This document shows, one piece after another, positions 35,269-45,339 of a stretch of 64,000 nt of DNA. Below the pieces are notes generated by a model. That model had not been told where the DNA came from. It made no database searches and saw only the letters and a program-made list of their open reading frames with translations. This DNA comes from Gemmatimonas sp. (GTDB lineage: Bacteria; Gemmatimonadota; Gemmatimonadetes; Gemmatimonadales; Gemmatimonadaceae): NCBI RefSeq assembly GCF_031426495.1, contig NZ_JANPLK010000002.1:183481-247480 (forward strand). Direction: 5' to 3'. The position numbers and the translations under genes are program-made. How positions within the stretch are numbered: position 1 is the stretch's first letter; every line of letters starts with the position of its first letter.

Positions 35269-36642
35269 TCACCGCTCCGCCGCCAGCCGCTCCAGCGCGA
35301 AGGCATCCTGCCTGATGGCGTCAGCTTCGGCGAGCAGCGCCCCCTGCAACGCCGGATCGCGGCGGAATGCGAAATAGGCCCGGGCGCGATCACGGGCTCG
35401 ACGCGTGCGGTCACCGTACCGCAGGTCGCTGCTGGCCGACGGCACGAGGGTCAGAAAGAAGGCGAGCGCCCACCACCCGCCGGCCAACGAGGCCACCACC
35501 GCGGTTTGCACGATGTAGGCGGCGAGCACCAGCAGCAGCCCGACCACGAGCGTGCGCATGGCGGGTTCGTCGAGGGCCTGCACGTTGCGCAGGGCCAGTC
35601 GACGGGCCAATTGGATCGGTGCGAAGTGGGTGAGGCGACCCCAGAATCCGATTGGTGCGGCGATCAGCGCCAGCGTGGCCTCGCGAACCGCGAAGCGCAT
35701 ACCAGCTGCGGCCTGGGCGCTGATCGCGAGATCGTGTGGGTCGATGCCACGTTCGTCGAGGCGCGTGCCGAAGGCGCGTACGCGCGCTTCGAAGCCATCG
35801 AGTCGTGTGTGCAACTCCGCGTCGTCGCGCGCCCGCAGCGTGCTGTGGACCCGGTCGAGGCGTCGCAGCAGCTCGAGCACGCGTCCGAGCGACGGCGTGC
35901 CTTCGGCCACCGACGGGGTCGGCTCGAGCAGCGCGCTGAGTGTGCCGCCCACCCGCTGCAAACGCTCAGCGTCGCTCGGAGAATCGAAGTTCAACGTCAC
36001 GGCAGCGAGACGTGCCGTGACCAACTGCGTGAGCGTGGCCACCGAGATGCCTGCATCGACCAACGGGTCCACATGAATGGGCTCGCCGACCTGCATCAGC
36101 ACGCGCGAACGCGGCGCTTCCTTGCGTTCGAAGAGCAGGCCGATTGGTATGATACGGACGCCGCGCACGCCATGCGCCTGATACGCCTGCAGCGTCATGC
36201 GGGCCAGCCCCGTGCGCAGTGGCGCGAGCTGTGGCAGGTCGTGGCTCTTGCCCTCGGGAAAGATCACGATGGCGCCCTGTTTGGCGAGCGCGTCGGCCAC
36301 CGCTTCGAACGACGCCGCATTGCGCTCGGCGTCCGCGGGCGAGGCCGACGAGGCACCCGCTTTGCTCTCGTCGCTGGCGCGTCGCAACGGCACGACGCCG
36401 ACCGCCTGCAGGAACGTGGTCGCGAGCGGATTGGCGAAGATCGTTGCCTTGGCGGTGAAGTGCACACGTCGAGGAACGGCGTAGCCCACGACCAGCGCAT
36501 CAACCAGCGCATTGGGATGATTGACGGCGAGAAACACCGGACCGTCTTTCGGCACGCGCTCGATCCCTTCCGTCAGGATCGAGCGATAATACCAATGCAG
36601 CGCGACCCCGATGACGGGCTTGAGCAGCTCATAGAGCATCAA
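35269..36642 (-). CDS. PlsC-type glycerophospholipid acyltransferase
   Basis: 457 residues. The acyltransferase domain (about 20-240) has motif I FLAVNHPNALVDALVVGY, with NHPNAxVD in place of the usual NHxxxxD, and a motif III FPEGKSH. After a helical middle section, the C-terminus holds two close membrane helices (TLVVGLLLVLAAYIVQTAVV and WWALAFFLTLVPS). The family acylates lysophosphatidic acid or related lipids. The extended C-terminal half is not part of classic PlsC and may fix membrane position or substrate choice. Confidence 0.82.
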   Translation of the reverse strand: MMLYELLKPVIGVALHWYYRSILTEGIERVPKDGPVFLAVNHPNALVDALVVGYAVPRRVHFTAKATIFANPLATTFLQAVGVVPLRRASDESKAGASSASPADAERNAASFEAVADALAKQGAIVIFPEGKSHDLPQLAPLRTGLARMTLQAYQAHGVRGVRIIPIGLLFERKEAPRSRVLMQVGEPIHVDPLVDAGISVATLTQLVTARLAAVTLNFDSPSDAERLQRVGGTLSALLEPTPSVAEGTPSLGRVLELLRRLDRVHSTLRARDDAELHTRLDGFEARVRAFGTRLDERGIDPHDLAISAQAAAGMRFAVREATLALIAAPIGFWGRLTHFAPIQLARRLALRNVQALDEPAMRTLVVGLLLVLAAYIVQTAVVASLAGGWWALAFFLTLVPSASSDLRYGDRTRRARDRARAYFAFRRDPALQGALLAEADAIRQDAFALERLAAER

Positions 36643-36669
36643 TGACGCGTTTTACGTGCAACTGGGGCA

Positions 36670-38037
36670 TCACACGCCACGCAGATTCGCATCGGCATCA
36701 CGCGCGGCACGTTCGCCTTCTTTCACATTCACCGTGGCCAGAATGGCGCCGCCGATCACGAAGAATGCGATGACCCAGAGGATGGCGCCGCGGCTGCTGC
36801 CCGTCTGCCCGATGGCGATGGCAAACACCAGCGGACCGAGAATGCCGCCGAACTTCTCGAACACCGAGTAGAAGCCGAAAAACTCGCCGCTCTTGTGCTT
36901 CGGGACCATGCTGGCAAACAGCGAACGACTGAGCGCCTGTGTGCCACCCTGCACGAGCCCGACGAGCACGGCGAGGATGTAGAACTCGCGTTCCGTGTGG
37001 ATTCCATAGGCGTAGATGCAGATGCCGGTGTACACCACGAGTCCGAGCAGAATGGAGAGCTTCGCGCCGAGCTTGCCGGCGAGCGTACCGAACGCGAAGG
37101 CGAACGGAATACCGACGAACTGCACGAGCAGGATCGCCTTGATCAGCGCTGGGCGTTCGATGCCGATTTCGGCCCCGAACGCGGTCGCCATTTTCACGAT
37201 GGTCTGAATGCCGTCGTTGTAGATCGTGAACGCCAGCATCGCCAGAAACGCCTGTTTGTAGAGGCGCATTTCACGCAGCGTTTCGCCGAGTCGTGAAAAC
37301 GCGACGGCAAACGGGTTCGCGGTCGAGCCTTCGTCCGATTCGACGGTGCGCGGAGGCTCCGGGACCGTGCGGAATAGGGGAATCGAGAAGAGCAGCCACC
37401 ACACGCCGACCGAGACAAAGGCGAGGCGCGCCGGCAGTGTGGCCTGATCGGGGGTGATGCCGTCACCCGTTGGCAGGCCCAGCAGGCCCGGGTTACTCAT
37501 CCACGCCAGATTGATGGCCAACAGGAGTCCACCACCGATGTAGCCGATCGCATAGGCGGCGGTGGACACGCGATCGATCTCTTCTTCGGTCGCGATGTGC
37601 GGCAACAGCGCTTCATAGAACGTCATGCTGCCGGCGGCGCCCGCAATCGAGAGCACGAACATTGCGGAGGCAAAGAGCAGTTCACCACGATCGATGAAGA
37701 ACATGCCGGCGGTGGCGACGACGCCGATCAGCATGAAGGCGAAGAGGAAGCGCTTCTTGGCCGCCTTGAAGTCGGCCACTGCCCCGAGGATCGGCGCCAG
37801 CAGTGCGATCGCAATCGCGGCGACGGTATTGGCGTAGCCCAGTGACTGGGTAGCGGCTTCAGGTGTCCGATCAGCGCCGGCCACTTGAATGAAGTAGATC
37901 GGGAACACCGCCGTGGTGATCACCGTCTGCATGGAGGACACGGCCCAGTCGTACATTGCCCAGGCACGCAACTCGGATCGATGCAATCCGAGCGCGTTCA
38001 ACCATCCCTTCCGGGATCCCGTGCGGGCGTCAGCCAT
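36670..38037 (-). CDS. MFS transporter, UMF1/Atg22-like
   Basis: 455 residues with about twelve transmembrane helices. The start ELRAWAMYDWAVSSMQTVIT has the AxYDWAxS signature of the UMF1 group related to yeast Atg22 (vacuolar amino-acid exporters). A loop ADFKAAKKRFLFAF corresponds to the MFS motif A region. GTQALSRSLFASMVPKHKSG, a UMF1 hallmark, is in the second half. The substrate is unknown. It lies 27 bp upstream of the acyltransferase gene on the same strand, so they may be co-transcribed. Confidence 0.85.
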   Translation of the reverse strand: MADARTGSRKGWLNALGLHRSELRAWAMYDWAVSSMQTVITTAVFPIYFIQVAGADRTPEAATQSLGYANTVAAIAIALLAPILGAVADFKAAKKRFLFAFMLIGVVATAGMFFIDRGELLFASAMFVLSIAGAAGSMTFYEALLPHIATEEEIDRVSTAAYAIGYIGGGLLLAINLAWMSNPGLLGLPTGDGITPDQATLPARLAFVSVGVWWLLFSIPLFRTVPEPPRTVESDEGSTANPFAVAFSRLGETLREMRLYKQAFLAMLAFTIYNDGIQTIVKMATAFGAEIGIERPALIKAILLVQFVGIPFAFAFGTLAGKLGAKLSILLGLVVYTGICIYAYGIHTEREFYILAVLVGLVQGGTQALSRSLFASMVPKHKSGEFFGFYSVFEKFGGILGPLVFAIAIGQTGSSRGAILWVIAFFVIGGAILATVNVKEGERAARDADANLRGV

Positions 38038-38125
38038 GAGCAGTCTTGGTCAGGAGTCTCGAAATGGGCATCACTCTGCGGCAGATTATAGTCCGTGCAC
38101 ACACCCACGCTGTCCAGTACGCCGC

Positions 38126-39124
38126 ATGACGTATCCCCGACTTTCCAGGCGTAGCCGCCTCCGCGACACGCTTCGCGCCCCCTTTCGTCGCGCTGGCGTC
38201 ATCGCCGGCGCGGTGGGGCTGCTCGCGGCCGTCGCTTGCGACAGCCGTCCGTCGTCATCGAATCCTGATTCGGCGTCAGCTGCTGGTGGTACGGGCACTG
38301 CGGACAGCGTGGCTACGACCGTGTCCAGCAGCGGGTGGGACGCTGGTGCCGGACCGTTCGTCGTGCTGCCCACCGTGGACGGCGGCCTCATGGCGGGCTC
38401 GCTGCTTCGTCCCGATGCCAGCGAGCTGACCGTCGGTGATACGGTCGGCGTTGGTGCGGCGTCGGCCGACGGGCGCCTCGAGCTCTTCGCCCGAAGCGGT
38501 AAAGTCGGCATGGCGCGGCTGACCGTGGAGGGAGCGCCGCGGGTGGATGACGGGTGCACGGCCTGGCCGGTGGCACGGCTCGCGGTGGACGCGGGCGTCA
38601 CCGTGGCGCCCTGGACGGCGGCCTTCACGGTGGGACGCGTGACAGCGATCCCGCTCGATTCGATCGAGGGGCTGGCGTCACGGGATTCCGCACGTCTGGC
38701 GACCGATCTCACGCGCCTCGCGTCGGGATTGGCCGACGACACCAGCAGCACGTTTCGCGGACTGCCGTTCGTGGTGATGCGGGCGTGGCGCGCGCGCGGG
38801 CTCGACACCGCGTTCATCGTGGCCACGCTGGCCCGTCGCGTGAATCAGGAAGACGATCCGAAGGAAGAGCGTCTGGTGGTGGTGGTCGATGCGATCGGCG
38901 ACAACGCGAAGGCATGGACCGTGGCATGGCACGAGCGCGCCGCCGGGCATGAGGAAGAGCTGGTGGTGGCCGAGCCGCTGCTGGCCTTCCGGAACGTCGG
39001 CGCCCGCGATGTTCGCCTGTTATTCGGACGTGATGATGGCGTGGCACTGGGGGCGGCGGTGTTATCGCGCGGCAAGTCGGGGTGGCGGGTGCTCTGGGAG
39101 AGCGCGGTCGCAGGATGCAACTGA
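38126..39124 (+). CDS. Putative lipoprotein of unknown function
   Basis: 332 residues from the ATG at 38126. The signal region RRAGVIAGAVGLLAAVAC ends in a lipobox Cys and a Ser/Ala/Gly linker follows. The globular part contains two cysteines (DDGCTAWPVA and the terminal AGCN) and is beta-rich with no recognised domain. Its last codons overlap the start of the next gene by 10 bp, indicating an operon. Confidence 0.65.
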   Translation: MTYPRLSRRSRLRDTLRAPFRRAGVIAGAVGLLAAVACDSRPSSSNPDSASAAGGTGTADSVATTVSSSGWDAGAGPFVVLPTVDGGLMAGSLLRPDASELTVGDTVGVGAASADGRLELFARSGKVGMARLTVEGAPRVDDGCTAWPVARLAVDAGVTVAPWTAAFTVGRVTAIPLDSIEGLASRDSARLATDLTRLASGLADDTSSTFRGLPFVVMRAWRARGLDTAFIVATLARRVNQEDDPKEERLVVVVDAIGDNAKAWTVAWHERAAGHEEELVVAEPLLAFRNVGARDVRLLFGRDDGVALGAAVLSRGKSGWRVLWESAVAGCN

Positions 39125-39528
39125 TGATGCCGTCGCTTGGGACGCAGACCGCCTGGCTGTTTCTGCTGGCGATTCCCGTGGCCTGTGCCGCGTGGACGGT
39201 GACACACGAGGAAGTGTTTCGAGAACCGCGTGAGTATTGCGCGCAACGCAGCGAGCAGGCATCCCAGCTCGTCGTGCGGAAGTTCTTCTACTTGTTCACG
39301 TGCGAATACTGCTTCAGTCACTACGTCGCGCTGCTGGCGTTGTGGATGACCGGGTGGCGATTTCTGCTGCCCGACTGGCGCGGCGTGGTGCTCGCCTGGT
39401 TCGCCGTGGTCTGGGTCGCCAATCAGTACATGAGCATCTTCGGACGCCTTCGCATTGGCATCAAGAGCGAGCGGCTGGGGGTGAAGGTGCTGGAGGAGCA
39501 GTTGTCGGACAGCACCGATGCGCAGTAA
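39115..39528 (+). CDS. Small membrane protein with CEYCFSH motif
   Basis: 137 residues from the ATG at 39115. Three hydrophobic segments (TAWLFLLAIPVACAAWTV, HYVALLALWMTGW, VVLAWFAVVWVANQYM) flank a FTCEYCFSHYVALLALW motif. A CxxC next to a membrane helix followed by xxH is reminiscent of DUF1360-type small membrane proteins, but the match is loose. It overlaps the preceding lipoprotein gene. Confidence 0.65.
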   Translation: MQLMMPSLGTQTAWLFLLAIPVACAAWTVTHEEVFREPREYCAQRSEQASQLVVRKFFYLFTCEYCFSHYVALLALWMTGWRFLLPDWRGVVLAWFAVVWVANQYMSIFGRLRIGIKSERLGVKVLEEQLSDSTDAQ

Positions 39529-39584
39529 CGACGGAAAATGCAAGGCGTGGAATTCGGCTCGCCTGACGCGTAGAATCCGCGCAC

Positions 39585-41933
39585 ATGACCGACACGATTG
39601 CTCCCGCCATCGTCGCGCGCGTCGCGACGGAACTCTCGCTGAATCCGCAACAGGTTCAGCGCACGCTTGCCCTCTTTGCTGAGGGCTCTACCCTGCCGTT
39701 CATTGCTCGCTATCGCAAGGAGATGACGGGCGGTCTCGACGAGGTGCAGCTGCGCGATGTGCGCGAGCGCGCCGAATATCTGAACGAACTCGAGGATCGC
39801 CGGTCCGCGGTGCTGAAGAGCATCGACGAGCAGGGCAAGCTCGACGACGCGCTCAAGGCGTCGATTCTCTCGGCCGATACCAAGCAGGCGCTCGAAGATC
39901 TGTATCTGCCGTTCAAGCCCAAACGTCGCACGCGCGCGATGATTGCGCGCGAACGCGGACTGGGACCGTTGGCGGAAGAACTGTGGAACGGCTCGCTCGA
40001 TGATGGCGCCGCACTGGCCGCGGCGGCGGGACATCTCCTGCCCGAGGTCGACGGGAAGCCGTCGGAAGTGCCGACCGTTGAAGCCGCCTTGCAGGGCGCG
40101 CGCGACATCCTGTCCGAACAGGTCGCTGAAGATGCGCTCATCCGCGGATGGGTGCGCGAGATCACACGCGCCAAGGGTGTCGTAAAGAGCAGCGTGATGA
40201 CCGGCAAGGCGAGCGACGAATCGAAGTTCAAGGACTACTTCGACTATGCCGAGTCGCTGGGCACCATTCCCAGCCACCGCATGCTGGCTATCCGTCGTGG
40301 CGAAACCGAAGGCGAGTTGATGTGGCGCGTGGAAGCGCCGCTCGAAGAGATCAATGCGCGCATGGCACGTGAGGTGATCGGTGCCCGCAAGGCGTCGCAG
40401 CAGCTCACGCTGGTGGCCACCGATGCCTACAAGCGCCTGCTGTCACCCGCGATCGAAGTGGAATTGCGCGTAGAGCTCAAGACGCGCGCCGACGATGAAG
40501 CGATCACGATCTTCGGTCGCAATCTCGAGCAGTTGCTGTTGTCGTCACCGGCCGGCGAGAAGCGCGTGATCGGCCTCGACCCGGGCTTCCGGACGGGCGT
40601 GAAGGTGGCCGTGGTCAGCGCCACCGGTGCGCTCGTGCATACCGACACGCTGTACCTGCATCAGGAAGACCGGTTCGCCGGTGCGATTCGGATGCTCCTG
40701 CAGCGCTTCACGCCGGAACTCATCGCGATCGGCAACGGCACGGCCAGCCGCGAAACGGAGAATCTGACCAAGGCCGCGATGCGCGAGCTCGATCCGCCGG
40801 TGGGTGGTGAGCGCCCGCAGGTGGTCGTCGTGAATGAGGCCGGCGCGTCGGTCTACTCCGCGTCCGATCTTGCGCGCGCCGAGTTCCCCGAACTCGATGT
40901 CTCGCTGCGTGGTGCGGTGTCCATTGCCCGTCGTTTGCAGGATCCGCTGGCCGAACTGGTGAAGATCGACCCCAAGAGCATCGGTGTCGGTCAGTACCAG
41001 CACGATGTGAATCAGTCGCGACTCAAGCAGCGCTTGGACGATATCGTGGAAAGCTGCGTGAACCGCGTCGGCGTCGAAGTGAATACGGCATCGGCGGCCT
41101 TGTTGGGCTACGTGGCGGGCATCGGCCCGGGCCTCGCGCAGGCCATCGTGTCATTGCGCGATCAACGGGGCCGTCTCACCTCGCGCGCCGACCTCAAGGA
41201 CGTGCCGCGACTGGGCGCCAAGGCGTTTGAACAGGCCGCCGGCTTTCTGCGGGTGCGTGGAGGCGTGCATCCGCTCGATTCGAGCGCGGTGCACCCTGAG
41301 CGCTACGCGTTGGTCGAGCGCATGGCCAAGGACCTCAAGGCCGATGTGAGCTCGCTGGTGGGCAACGAATCGCTCGTCGATTCGATCGAGCTCACCAAGT
41401 ACGTGAGCGACGAGGTCGGTATGCCTACGTTGCGCGACATCGTGGCGGAGCTCAAGAAGCCAGGTCGCGATCCGCGCGCCGCATTCGAGCCGCCCGCCTT
41501 CCGGGACGACATTCAGAAGCCGTCGGACTTGCTGCCCGGCATGGTGCTCGAGGGCGTGGTCACCAACATCGTGGCCTTCGGCGCCTTCGTAGACATCGGC
41601 GTGCACCAGGATGGGCTGGTGCATGTGAGCCAGCTGGCCGATCGGTATATCAAGGATCCCAACGACGCGGTGAAGGTCGGACAGAAGGTGAAGGTCACCG
41701 TGCAGGCGATCGATCTGGCCCGTGGCCGGATCGCCCTCAGTATGCGCAGCGATGGCGGCAGTGGGACCGGCAAGCCTCAGGGTGGCGGCGAGCGGGGAGA
41801 GGGGGGGACTCGGCGTGATGTCACGTCCAACAACCGAGGTCCGGCGCGACCGGCGCCGAGCAACACGCCGGCGGTGAAGCCCTTCGTACCGACCAAGGGA
41901 GCCGTTGCCCCCAACGGGATTCGCTTCAAGTAG
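39585..41933 (+). CDS. tex: Tex-family S1 RNA-binding protein
   Basis: 782 residues in the usual domain order. The N-terminal helical region has the hallmark TLPFIARYRKEMTGGLDE. The YqgF/RuvC-like domain contains RVIGLDPGFRTGVKVAVV. Helix-hairpin-helix motifs follow (VEVNTASAALLGYVAGIGPG and GAKAFEQAAGFLRVRGG), and the S1 domain is GMVLEGVVTNIVAFGAFVDI. The tail is Gly/Arg/Pro-rich. Tex-like proteins contact RNA polymerase and nucleic acids and affect transcription and stress tolerance. The gene is 56 bp after the small membrane protein gene. Confidence 0.95.
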   Translation: MTDTIAPAIVARVATELSLNPQQVQRTLALFAEGSTLPFIARYRKEMTGGLDEVQLRDVRERAEYLNELEDRRSAVLKSIDEQGKLDDALKASILSADTKQALEDLYLPFKPKRRTRAMIARERGLGPLAEELWNGSLDDGAALAAAAGHLLPEVDGKPSEVPTVEAALQGARDILSEQVAEDALIRGWVREITRAKGVVKSSVMTGKASDESKFKDYFDYAESLGTIPSHRMLAIRRGETEGELMWRVEAPLEEINARMAREVIGARKASQQLTLVATDAYKRLLSPAIEVELRVELKTRADDEAITIFGRNLEQLLLSSPAGEKRVIGLDPGFRTGVKVAVVSATGALVHTDTLYLHQEDRFAGAIRMLLQRFTPELIAIGNGTASRETENLTKAAMRELDPPVGGERPQVVVVNEAGASVYSASDLARAEFPELDVSLRGAVSIARRLQDPLAELVKIDPKSIGVGQYQHDVNQSRLKQRLDDIVESCVNRVGVEVNTASAALLGYVAGIGPGLAQAIVSLRDQRGRLTSRADLKDVPRLGAKAFEQAAGFLRVRGGVHPLDSSAVHPERYALVERMAKDLKADVSSLVGNESLVDSIELTKYVSDEVGMPTLRDIVAELKKPGRDPRAAFEPPAFRDDIQKPSDLLPGMVLEGVVTNIVAFGAFVDIGVHQDGLVHVSQLADRYIKDPNDAVKVGQKVKVTVQAIDLARGRIALSMRSDGGSGTGKPQGGGERGEGGTRRDVTSNNRGPARPAPSNTPAVKPFVPTKGAVAPNGIRFK

Positions 41934-41970
41934 CAGCCGTTGGAGGAGTCATGGTTAGACTTCGCTGGTC

Positions 41971-44900
41971 ATGATTCCCGTCTTGCTTGAGCAGTGCTTT
42001 CCGCCGGATGTACGTGAACGCGGGGAAGCGTACATCGATCCCTTCGTGCTCACCCTCGAGCACGTCGATGCCGTTGCGGCCACCGCCGCGGTGCAGGGCA
42101 CTCGCACGTATGGAGTGTTCCTGCGCCCGCGCCCGGGGCGTCTGCACCTCGGCTGTACCTGCCCGCACGGGCAGGAGCATGGCGCCTGCAAGCATCTCTG
42201 GGCGCTGCTGCGCGTGCTGGACGCACAGGGCACACTGGCGCCGCTGCTCGAGACGGCGGCCTCGTCGAATGCCGAGCCGCAGGTCACCTTCGAGCGTCAT
42301 GCGCTGGCGGTGATGAAGCCCCAGCCGCGCGCGGTCGAGACCAAGGGTGCCCCCGTGCCGGAGTGGCAAACGGCGCTGCGCGACACCAGCGGTCGCCAGC
42401 GGTCGGTGTTCACCGAAACGCGCGTCACCAACCGCGCCACCTCGCTCCCGGCCGATCGGCGCATCGTGTATCTCGTGCATCTCACCGAGAGCGCGCAGCA
42501 CCGCGGGGTGCGCGTGGAAATCACGACGCAGCGCCGCGATCGCGACAGCGTGTGGGAAGAGCCGAAGCACTTTCAGTACTCCATCGACGCGTGGTGCAAC
42601 GCGCCTGATCCGGTGGATCGGCAGATAGCCGAAATGCTGCTGGGCAGCTCGGATGCACAGGGCATCGCCACCATGCCGACTGGTGGATTTATCGTGCGCC
42701 CGCGGGCGTATCACACCACGTTGCGCATGATCTGTGACACGGGTCGCGCGCGGTTGCGGAGCAATCGGCCGTCGCTGGACACGCGCATGATTTCGTGGGA
42801 TGATGCTGCGCCGTGGCAGGTCGCCATGCGCCTCGATCGGCCTACCCCGGAGCAATACCAGTTGGTGGGCGAACTGCTTCGCGGCGACGCCGTTCGCCCG
42901 CTCAGCGACGCGAACTGGATACACGAATCGGGACTGGTGCTGTTCGACAACACACTCTCGCGACTCGACAGCGATCAGGTGTGGCCGTTGGTGCAGAAGC
43001 TGTGGACGGCCGGGGAGTTCGAACTGGGCGATGATCCGTCGTCGTTCCTGGCGGAGTATCACGCGCTGCCCAACATGCCGCGTCTGTCGTTGCCGGCCGG
43101 CGAAATGCACATCGAGAGCGACGCGGCTCCGGTGCCGATGGTGCGCGTCACCGCGGGCGCGGGTTCCTGGCGCACATCGCCGTCCTGGCTCACGTTGCGC
43201 TTCCGCTATGGCGCGGAGTTCGTGGATGCCGCGTCTACGGCCTCGACCTGCTTCGACAAAAAAACGCGCACATTGTATCGTCGCCGCGCGGCGGCCGAAC
43301 GCAATGCGATGACGCGTTTGCGTGCCCTCGGCGCGCAGGAGATGTATTCGTACGCCGAAAGCCGCATGTCGCTGGTGGTGCAGCCGCACACGTTGCCGCG
43401 GCTCATCTCCGCACTCGTGCGCGAGGGATGGCTGATCGAGTCCGATGGTGCGACGTTCGTGGCACCGAGTCCGTTGCAGGTGCGCGTGAGCTCGGGGATC
43501 GACTGGTTCGATCTCACCGGCACACTGCGCTACGGTGACTACGAGCTCACGTTGTCGCAGCTGCTCACCGCCATGGACGAAGGCAACGAACTGATCGAGT
43601 TCGGCAACGGTGTGATCGGCTTTCTCCCGGATGAATCACTCGACGAACTGCGCGCGCTGCTGGCGATCGGCGTGCGTCGTGGCGATGGCATCCGATTCCG
43701 TTCGTCGCAGCTGGCGTTGCTCGATGTGCTGCTGGCGGCCTTGCCCGATGTGGATGTCGACGAAACGCTGGCGTCGGGTCGCGCGGAACTGAAGAAGTTC
43801 CAGGGGATCAATGCGATCCCCGTGCCGCGTGGCTTCGTGGGCACGCTGCGCGGCTATCAGGAAGAAGGGTTGTCGTGGTTCGGGTTCCTGCGTCGCTTTG
43901 CGCTGGGTGGTTGCCTGGCCGATGACATGGGCCTGGGTAAGACGATTCAAGTGCTGGCGATGCTCGAAGCGCGACGCGAAGAAGGTACCGGCATGTCGTT
44001 GCTGGTGGTGCCGCGCTCGCTCGTGTTCAACTGGGTGCGTGAGGCCGCGCGCTTCACGCCGGCGCTCAAGGTGCACGACCTCAGTCACGCCGAACGCTCG
44101 GTCGAGGATCTCGACACCGTTGACGCGCACTTGGCCATCACCACGTACGGCACGTTGCGTCGCGATATCGCGCGTCTTGGCTCGCGTCGATTCGACTACG
44201 TGATTCTCGACGAAGCGCAGGCAATCAAGAACGCCGGCACCGCCACCGCCAAGGCGTGTCGGTTGCTGCAGGCCGATCACCGACTCGCGTTGAGCGGCAC
44301 GCCGATCGAGAATCGCATCGAGGAACTCTGGAGTCTGTTCGAGTTCCTCAATCCCGGTATGCTGGGTGCGGCCACGACGTTCAGCTCGGCCACGCGCACA
44401 CTGGCGGCGTTGCGACCGGGCATGCCGGCCGGTACCGGTGTGTCGGCGCAGGAGCTGTTGTCACGCGCGCTGCGACCGGTCGTGCTGCGCCGCACGAAGG
44501 CGATGGTGGCGAAGGAACTGCCGGCGCGGATCGAGCAAACCATCGAGGTGGAGCTCGAGCCCAAGCAGCGCGCGTTCTACGAGCAGCTGCGTAGTCAGTA
44601 CGCCACGAGTCTGCTCGATCGCGTGGAGCGCGATGGCATCGGCAAGTCGCGCATGCACATCCTCGAGGCGCTGCTGCGGCTTCGTCAGGCGGCGTGTCAT
44701 CCGGCGCTGGTCGATCCGACCAAGGCCTCGCTGCCGTCGGCCAAACTCGACGCGGTCGTGCCGGCGCTGCAGGAGATCGCGGCCGAGGGCAACAAGGTGC
44801 TGGTGTTCTCGCAGTTCACGAGCTTCCTGTCGTTGCTGCGGGCGCGTCTCGATGCGCTCGAAGTGCCGTACGAGTATCTGGACGGCCGCACCCGTGACCG

Positions 44901-45243
44901 GCAGGCTCGCGTGGATCGGTTCCAGTCGGCCGATGGTCCGCCGCTGTTCCTCATCAGCCTCAAGGCCGGCGGACACGGGCTCAACCTGACGGCGGCCGAG
45001 TACGTGTATCTGCTCGATCCGTGGTGGAATCCGGCGGTGGAAGCGCAGGCGATCGACCGGGCGCATCGGATCGGCCAAACGAGTCAGGTGATTGCGACGC
45101 GTATCGTGGCGCGTGATACGATCGAGTCCAAGATCCTCGAGCTGCAGGCCAGCAAGCGGGCCCTGGCGGATGCCATTCTTAGCGAGGATAAGGGCGGACT
45201 GGCGGGGGTCGGGCGGGAAGAGCTGCAACTTCTGCTGGGGTAA
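41971..45243 (+). CDS. SWIM zinc-finger SNF2-family helicase
   Basis: 1090 residues. The SWIM finger near residue 70 reads CTCPHGQEHGACKHLWALL (CxC...CxH). A long middle part corresponds to the bacterial SNF2-associated region, and the two helicase lobes follow. Lobe 1 has GCLADDMGLGKTIQVLAML (Walker A) and ILDEAQAIKNAG, with SGTPIENRIEELWSLFEFL. Lobe 2 has VLVFSQFTSFL and GGHGLNLTAAEYVYLLDPWW, with RAHRIGQT. This is the architecture of RapA/HepA-like ATPases that remodel nucleic-acid-protein complexes. The target is unknown. It starts 37 bp after tex. Confidence 0.94.
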   Translation: MIPVLLEQCFPPDVRERGEAYIDPFVLTLEHVDAVAATAAVQGTRTYGVFLRPRPGRLHLGCTCPHGQEHGACKHLWALLRVLDAQGTLAPLLETAASSNAEPQVTFERHALAVMKPQPRAVETKGAPVPEWQTALRDTSGRQRSVFTETRVTNRATSLPADRRIVYLVHLTESAQHRGVRVEITTQRRDRDSVWEEPKHFQYSIDAWCNAPDPVDRQIAEMLLGSSDAQGIATMPTGGFIVRPRAYHTTLRMICDTGRARLRSNRPSLDTRMISWDDAAPWQVAMRLDRPTPEQYQLVGELLRGDAVRPLSDANWIHESGLVLFDNTLSRLDSDQVWPLVQKLWTAGEFELGDDPSSFLAEYHALPNMPRLSLPAGEMHIESDAAPVPMVRVTAGAGSWRTSPSWLTLRFRYGAEFVDAASTASTCFDKKTRTLYRRRAAAERNAMTRLRALGAQEMYSYAESRMSLVVQPHTLPRLISALVREGWLIESDGATFVAPSPLQVRVSSGIDWFDLTGTLRYGDYELTLSQLLTAMDEGNELIEFGNGVIGFLPDESLDELRALLAIGVRRGDGIRFRSSQLALLDVLLAALPDVDVDETLASGRAELKKFQGINAIPVPRGFVGTLRGYQEEGLSWFGFLRRFALGGCLADDMGLGKTIQVLAMLEARREEGTGMSLLVVPRSLVFNWVREAARFTPALKVHDLSHAERSVEDLDTVDAHLAITTYGTLRRDIARLGSRRFDYVILDEAQAIKNAGTATAKACRLLQADHRLALSGTPIENRIEELWSLFEFLNPGMLGAATTFSSATRTLAALRPGMPAGTGVSAQELLSRALRPVVLRRTKAMVAKELPARIEQTIEVELEPKQRAFYEQLRSQYATSLLDRVERDGIGKSRMHILEALLRLRQAACHPALVDPTKASLPSAKLDAVVPALQEIAAEGNKVLVFSQFTSFLSLLRARLDALEVPYEYLDGRTRDRQARVDRFQSADGPPLFLISLKAGGHGLNLTAAEYVYLLDPWWNPAVEAQAIDRAHRIGQTSQVIATRIVARDTIESKILELQASKRALADAILSEDKGGLAGVGREELQLLLG

Positions 45244-45338
45244 CTGCGAAGTATGGAGTAGGGGGTACGGGGTACGGAGAGCGCTCTCACCCTACCCCCC
45301 TCCCCGTACTCCAGACTCCCTACCCCGTACTCTGTCCT
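45242..45338. repeat. Palindromic 7-bp-unit repeat (GTACGGA family), copy 2
   Basis: Units such as GTATGGA, GTAGGGG, GTACGGG and GTACGGA run to a GAGCGCTCTC centre and return as CTACCCC, GTACTCC and CTACCCC. It begins AACTGCGAAGTA inside the stop region of the helicase gene and ends at the next gene's start. This is the only copy of the family between genes in tandem. Confidence 0.85.
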
Positions 45339-45339
45339 C

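Noticed and set aside
35242..36645. 467-codon plus-strand frame over the acyltransferase gene
   Set aside because: Antisense shadow; the PlsC motifs are on the minus strand.
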